Positions 58,664-64,000 of a DNA stretch of 64,000 bases are shown in pieces; positions within the stretch are counted from its first letter, which is position 1; every line of letters begins with the position of its first letter. A program made the translations under genes and the position numbers. The notes beneath the pieces were generated by a model, which did not search any database, was not told the DNA's origin, and was given only the letters and a program-made list of their open reading frames with translations. The stretch comes from Collybia mongolica (lineage: Eukaryota; Basidiomycota; Agaricomycetes; Agaricales; Clitocybaceae), in assembly GCA_013420905.1 (NCBI GenBank), contig JAAXNY010000001.1:2232001-2296000 (forward strand). The letters are read 5' to 3'.

Positions 58664-60923
58664 ATGAACTCAGGGACTGCACCGCCTTTCCTGTCCTATA
58701 ATGTTGATATAGAGGCCCAGACCCAGTCTAACGATGGTCGCAGAAATTCCCGGGCATCGAGTCTCGGTACACCGGATTCGTACCAATCAACCTCACATAG
58801 CAACTCCGAGTCTTCAGCACGCAAGGAAGGGCGTTCTCGTGTGACACCTCGCGACTCGAAAACAGGTGATATTGAGAAAGATGTCCAAGACGCAACGGAG
58901 ACACCACATACCGCACCTCAAGTCGACGTATCCTCCTTGCACCATGACACACTCCCATCAACCAACACATCCAATCAGCCAGAATGGAAACCATGGAAAG
59001 CAGAAGACCCACTTCGCACGAAGATCCCCAAGAGTCAGATAACGATGGAAGATTGGGTGAAAGCAATGGATGCCTCCGACGATGGGATGTGTAAAGGTTG
59101 GAGGGATCAGATCGATACTCTGATTATTTTTGTAAGTCCCTCCAATACTGGCCAGTCCACAATGGGATACCGATGTTCACCATATTCCAGGCAGGTCTGT
59201 TCTCCGCCACGGTGACAGCATTCACCGTGGAATCATATAAGTGGCTGAATGAAACGCCAGCTGACACCCTGGCTCGCCTTCAGCTTCGAGATCTGCTCAA
59301 TGCGACCCGCGATCCTGCGATAGAACTCATGGCACCAGTCACGTTTTACGTCACCTCAGCTTCGGTGGCCATCAACACTCTTTGGTTCGCAAGCTTGACG
59401 CTCTCTCTTGCGGCCGTTGTTATCAGCATTCTATGTAAACAATGGCTGTACGAATACCAGCGATACGATGGCTTCACGACAGATGAAGCATTCCTTATTC
59501 ATGGACTACGCTACCAAGGCTTACAGGCATGGAGGGTACCTGAGATCATCTCATCTCTCCCTATCGTCCTTCAAACAGCCTTGGTGTTATTCCTTGTCGG
59601 CATTCTAGTCCTGCTGTGGCCCCTCCAAAAAATAGTCGCATCAATCACTACTGCAATAATAGGACTAACCTTCCTATTCCTTGTAATAACCACGGCTCTT
59701 CCATCCATCCAATACATTTTCCCAAAATTCGACACACAGTGCGCTTACAAATCCTCCCAGTCATGGTCATTTTTCTTCATCTCAGCATTTTGGCGGTTCG
59801 ATTTCAGCGAGTTCACAAGTTGGGCATCATTTGATCGATGGGAGGTGACCTGCGTTTACAATGACATGGGCCACATATTATCCAGGGTTTATAAACTACT
59901 TGGGAACAGCGTTGATGTAGTTCTGAGTATATACAGCATCCTTGCTGATAAGAGTCTCAGGCCTACTATCAAAGCAGACCTTGCACTGCTACCTGACTTC
60001 CTTGATGGACTGGACGCCTTGGGGAAGCAAGTTATGATGCATATGTCAAGTCTCACCAATCGCAGTAATGAAGGTTCAAAAAAACTTCGGCGTATCGAGC
60101 AGTTAAACGAACGCCTTATCGGTTCTAGCTTTAGAAGACTAAGACCTGGAATCGGACATTACTATCCGTCTTCATCAAATGGCATTTCTAAAATCGAGGG
60201 CAATATTGATCATGCATATTACTCGAGGATTCATCAGACATTAAACGAATTCCTCCGAAGAACTGATCATGTCTCTCATCCAGCATTTTTCAATCGACAT
60301 TTAGAGCATGAGACTCGTGCCCCTGAAGCCAGCTACGACATCACGGACGATGGAACAGTGTTACCGCCATGGGCTATCTACTCTGCAGACATCCCATTCG
60401 ACCCTGGTTCGTCGAACTTCACTAGAAATACTCCTCTAACTAACGGTTGTCTCTTATGCACCCCATTTCAGAAATCGCTATGTATCTTGTGAAATTGCAC
60501 TCTCATCTTCTCGAAAAAGATCAACTCTCCCTGTTTCGGATGGCCCATTTCCTCTCTAATGTGTATCTAGGCCTCGTGGCATCCCATCGGCAACAGGAAT
60601 TTAGCCCTCCACCTGTCACTTTGCTCAAGGATATCCAGGAGTGGGTCAATCGGGTCCCCGAATCAGACCTTTCCAAGAAGGTTCGCTATGCTGAGTATGC
60701 AATGTTTTCCTTGGCCTTCAAGGATGATTTTCTTATAAAATTGTCTGAATCTCACACATCCGATTCGGAAAAGCAATACCTGACATCATTTGCACACTTC
60801 TTTGTAGTCCTTTACGAGAGGGAAGAATTCTTACAAGCAGATTATCAAATGGGGTCGTCCACCAAACGAGCTTTGGCATTCCTTCGCGAGTACCTTGACA
60901 AAAACCCGGTCATTTCTTCGTAG
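58664..60923 (+). CDS. DUF6535 membrane protein, intact copy
   Basis: Three exons in phase, 58664-59131, 59191-60406, 60472-60923, giving 711 aa. The intron positions and phases are identical to those of the 31.4 kb copy. Hydrophilic N-terminus, then EWKPWKAEDPLRTKIP and DDGMCKGWRDQIDTL. Strong helices lie at about 217-238, 275-299 and 307-327 with a weaker one near 157-170. CKQWLYEYQRYDGF follows the first strong helix. The C-terminal exon (SPPPVTLLKDIQEWVNRVPES, HTSDSEKQYLTSFAHFF) is nearly the same in all three copies. Function is unknown. High similarity among copies on both strands over 45 kb points to recent dispersed duplication. Confidence 0.9.
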
Positions 60924-63242
60924 CCCTTTTTTCAGTACGATAATTAGAACCAGAATTGATTTCACAATCTAGTTCGACCTGAAGGGGATTGACATCTGGG
61001 CATCCCTTTTCCGAGAGCTGAATTGCGCGCAGTGTTTTTGGTTGTTCCGATGATTATAAGTGGGTGAGTTGATATTGTGAAAGGCGATGGTTGAGCTTGG
61101 GGTTGATACACATAAGACGGTACTTTTGTTTGAGCCCCCACATGTGGTGACACGAAGCGGCTATAGGCTTACACGCCAAGGCCCATTTCATTAGATACTA
61201 AATACTAACCAGTTTTCCAGAACATTCCTTGACATATCCGGGAAGTTTAATAATGGCGATTCTCCTGTTTCCACTCGTTATAACCAGTCCAGAGCCCAGC
61301 CGTCAGAGAATCGAGTTTAGGTCCAGCCAACACCTTACGATAACATCTGATTACTGGAGGTTAAATGAGGATCAGAGCCTCGAGGGCAGGGATGCGACGT
61401 AGCTGCTCCAGCGTACCAGTTAGATGGGTGCTAGGGGGAACAGCCCAGAAGTAATGGCTGAAGCCGATGAAGGTGGTGGTTAGGCGAGTACTGTGAAAGA
61501 AATTGGCCTGGTGGGAGCAGAGACACACCGCGAACTTTTGCTCGAGCGTCCACATGCTCAATCTCCTCACGTAATATCTCCAAGATCGCTTTCTCCTCGA
61601 TGTAGAGCTAGATCACGAGGCATACAGCTGTAGCCAGCTTGACCGCTTATGAAGAACAACGGGCAAAACCTTCGTCTTCTATTAATGGCCCGTGAACGGG
61701 TATTTGAGGATGCTGCGCCGTTTGGGAAGAGGAAGGGCGGTTGGACGGGAAGCTCTGCAGAAGCTAGAGACGGGTGTGCACTGCCACTGTGCAGACGCAG
61801 GAATGTCTTTTGAACTACGCCCCATATATTAAAATTCGGTCACCACTGCAGCGTAACCAGCTTTATGGTGGTATAGGAGCGAACGGAAAAGCGTGGCAGC
61901 CCAGAGGTTTCAATCCAGCGCTGTGCCAGTGTCTCCCATGCAGGTGGTCCCTAGTTATAGTGGCAAGCCTCGGGCCCAAGCTCGAGCATGCGTGATGGCA
62001 GCATGATGGTTTATATTTGAAGAATGATGATGGTTATATAGAATTGATGATCAATATCAATGTCGGACTTCGGATGTACTTTGGACTGCAACCACCACCA
62101 CCCATGCGAAGTCCCATTTTGCGCTACATAGTCCCATACTTTTTTTATCTGAAAATTTATGGCGTTCAGTATATACTCTTATAGGAGCGGCCCGTACCCA
62201 AGAGCCAACACAAGTCACAACGCTTCCGGCACATTTGACGGTTTTTCGTCTTTTATGTTCTTGGGAACGAATCAAGGCCCTTTATATCTCTCCTTTCTCG
62301 CTCTTCTCCTGCTTTATAATAACGCTAACGAGGGTCCAGAGCCGTCAACCTCGGAGATACGGCAAGCTGCGCGTGCATACAGCGATACATTGTCATGGAC
62401 ATGGTAAGATTAACGGCAATGGGAGTAGAGGCAAGTATACTCGTACCGCACCGATAACTGCCTCGCATTGCCGTTGTATCTACTCTTTCGCGTTGGTTAC
62501 ATGTCTCAGCCATCGTTAATCTACATGTTCTCCCAATCATTGACGATTCGACGCGATCTCAACATGTCGTTACGTCTAGATACGTACCCCTGTTGCATTC
62601 CTTCGTTGGGGATCAACCGACTCCGACAAAGTTCCTTGTGCCTGGTTCACCCACTTTACTCCTATCACTGATGTTCCTGGACGTCAATACCAGCTTACGT
62701 TCATCTTTCAGCGCCTTTGTGCTGAAGGACACTTGACACGCTGACTGTTGACGGCGTGTGCTTTCAGGGCAAATGTTCCGTACTTACACTGCGGCAGGCC
62801 GTGTTGTTGTTGAACCAACAACTTCAAAATCCCGTACTAAAATACAGACAACGTCATTTCAGCCCAGCTCTACATAGCTGGGGGCAAGGCACCACCACCA
62901 CGGCAATTCGATCGACGAGGGCACCCAGAGAAACGATATGACCCGATGTCCACGGGAATACATGCAGCTTCCTCGTCCGACTTAATGGATGGTAAAGCTA
63001 TATATACATGTACACAGTGAGCTCACGAGTTCACAAATCTGAGACAGCTGTTAGGGCTTGCAACATGCCGACAATGATGAAATCAATGGCATCTGAAAGG
63101 TCGACACGCAGGAGAACGCGGAACATTTGCAAACTAACTTCATTTCTAACCTGCCATGTCATTCTGCCTAGATTGCCCACGCTGATCAGAGTTCTATCAG
63201 AAGCAAGGCGCCAATTCACGCGCAAGGGGAGCACCAGAATTC
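60924..63242. other. Intergenic region, no gene recognised
   Basis: Only short frames. A 69-codon minus-strand frame (61570-61361, ending TLEQLRRIPALEALILI) looks like the end of a leucine-rich protein and may be a fragment of a lost gene. The rest is featureless. Confidence 0.35.
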
Positions 63243-63250
63243 TATATAAG
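63243..63250 (+). promoter_or_regulatory. TATA box of the HsbA-like gene
   Basis: TATATAAG lies 74 bp upstream of the ATG at 63324. This spacing suits a short leader and a strong inducible promoter. Confidence 0.55.
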
Positions 63251-63323
63251 CACTTGGTGTATGTGCGATTGAAAGCACTCTCAAACCAACCAACAACCCA
63301 GCCTGAGCTTCGACGTTCACCGA

Positions 63324-64000
63324 ATGAAGCTATCCATTCCTTGCCTCTTTCTTGTAGGCGCGACCATCGGCAGTGTCGTTGGCCAGTTGCCCGACCAACT
63401 GGTCACTGACCTAAATAGCTACTTCAGCGAAACACTCGAGCTCCGATCCAACTTTTGGAGACTCCCAGTGGATCTCGACACCAAGTCTGAAGTTTCTGCC
63501 ATTACCAGTGGTTTGGAACGATTGGGTTCTTCAATCAATGCTCTTAACGCGACTGCGGTCTGTAGTTCCTTTAGCACTGCCATTTTTGTTTGATTGACGA
63601 TATCCGTTCGTGTTCGTAGACTGACGTTGCGGCACATAACTCTCCTCTTTCGCCTGCTGATGCAGCTCAAATCGTCGATTTAGTTCAATTGATCGCTGGT
63701 AATACGACCGAAATGGTCAGCGCTCTGGTCACCAAGACTTACTTCTGCGAATCATTCGGTGGATACATCGATGCTACCATGGTTCCAGCTAAAGAGACCA
63801 TATATTGGGCACTCGATTCTATAGGCAAAATAACCCCGGTAAGCAGGTTCTTTGCTCAGTTCAGAGTTATTCCAACCTTTCGGTTTGTCTCAGGATCCTC
63901 TCAAAACACAGTTGGTGTCCTCCAGAACTTCGCTGACCAACAGCTATTACAAGGCGCTTGTGTACCGTAACTACTTCCACGACTTTAGCAGTCCTTGCAT
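63324..64000 (+). CDS. HsbA-like secreted cell-wall protein (partial)
   Basis: Three exons seen, 63324-63557, 63620-63838 and 63894 to the window edge, all joining on codon boundaries. The signal peptide is about residues 1-20 (LSIPCLFLVGATIGSVVGQ). The mature chain is helical and Asn/Ser-rich with segments typical of the hydrophobic surface binding protein A/galactomannoprotein family: DLNSYFSETLELRSNFW, SAITSGLERLGSSINAL, LSPADAAQIVDLVQLIAG, MVSALVTKTYFCES and MVPAKETIYWALDSIG. Such proteins coat hydrophobic surfaces and can recruit secreted hydrolases. One NTT glycosylation site is visible. The stop codon lies beyond 64000. Confidence 0.75.

Noticed and set aside
62159..62540. Several 70-95 codon frames on both strands upstream of the HsbA-like gene
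   Set aside because: Composition is not protein-like and no family or signal is visible.
1..64000. CRISPR arrays, operons, rRNA genes
   Set aside because: No direct-repeat/spacer pattern or rRNA-like sequence was seen, and the locus is eukaryotic.

Overview
The window is nuclear DNA of a filamentous basidiomycete (Agaricomycetes type). The evidence is genes broken by many short GT-AG introns of about 50-60 nt, a DDE transposase remnant of a type I know from mushroom genomes, three copies of the DUF6535 membrane-protein family, a small HsbA-like secreted protein, and a PrtT-type zinc-cluster regulator with 21 exons. All exon models come from reading splice sites and frame by eye, with no transcript data.

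Layout. 0-2.7 kb: transposon debris (a stop-broken DDE transposase fragment and a roughly 1.07 kb segment with 14-bp terminal inverted repeats). 2.8-6.3 kb: Argonaute. 6.6-9.4 kb: a single-pass membrane protein and a small unknown gene, both on the minus strand. 10.3-12 kb: two small minus-strand genes, one with a Cys-rich basic motif. 12.4-15.7 kb: an LSH/HELLS/Irc5-type SNF2 remodeler. 16.1-18.4 kb: a broken DUF6535 copy. 18.4-21.8 kb: no recognisable gene. 21.8-30.8 kb: a gene-dense housekeeping block holding a YPP1/TTC7-like TPR protein (-), DPH2 (+) and TOM70 (+). 31.4-33.7 kb: an intact DUF6535 copy (-). 35-37.3 kb: a secreted GH43 enzyme gene (-) with one in-frame stop. 37.9-39.4 kb: a coiled-coil membrane protein (-). 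39.9-42.3 kb: DPH3 and a mitochondrial-carrier-like protein (+). 42.4-44.9 kb: an F-box protein and a secreted triple-repeat protein (-). 45-50.3 kb: mostly empty, with one possible decayed membrane-protein gene. 50.3-57 kb: PrtT-like transcription factor (+). 58.7-60.9 kb: a second intact DUF6535 copy (+). 63.3 kb to the edge: an HsbA-like secreted protein, cut off by the window end.

Functional links. Argonaute and the LSH-type remodeler belong to families used in RNA-directed and chromatin-level silencing, and they lie about 6 kb apart beside transposon remains. DPH2 and DPH3 act in the same diphthamide pathway and lie about 12 kb apart. GH43, HsbA, the triple-repeat secreted protein and PrtT are typical parts of an extracellular degradation and surface programme. 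I found no clear undescribed multi-gene system. The best leads are the DUF6535 family, the silencing-gene neighbourhood, the unusual intron architecture of the PrtT-like gene and the noncanonical introns.
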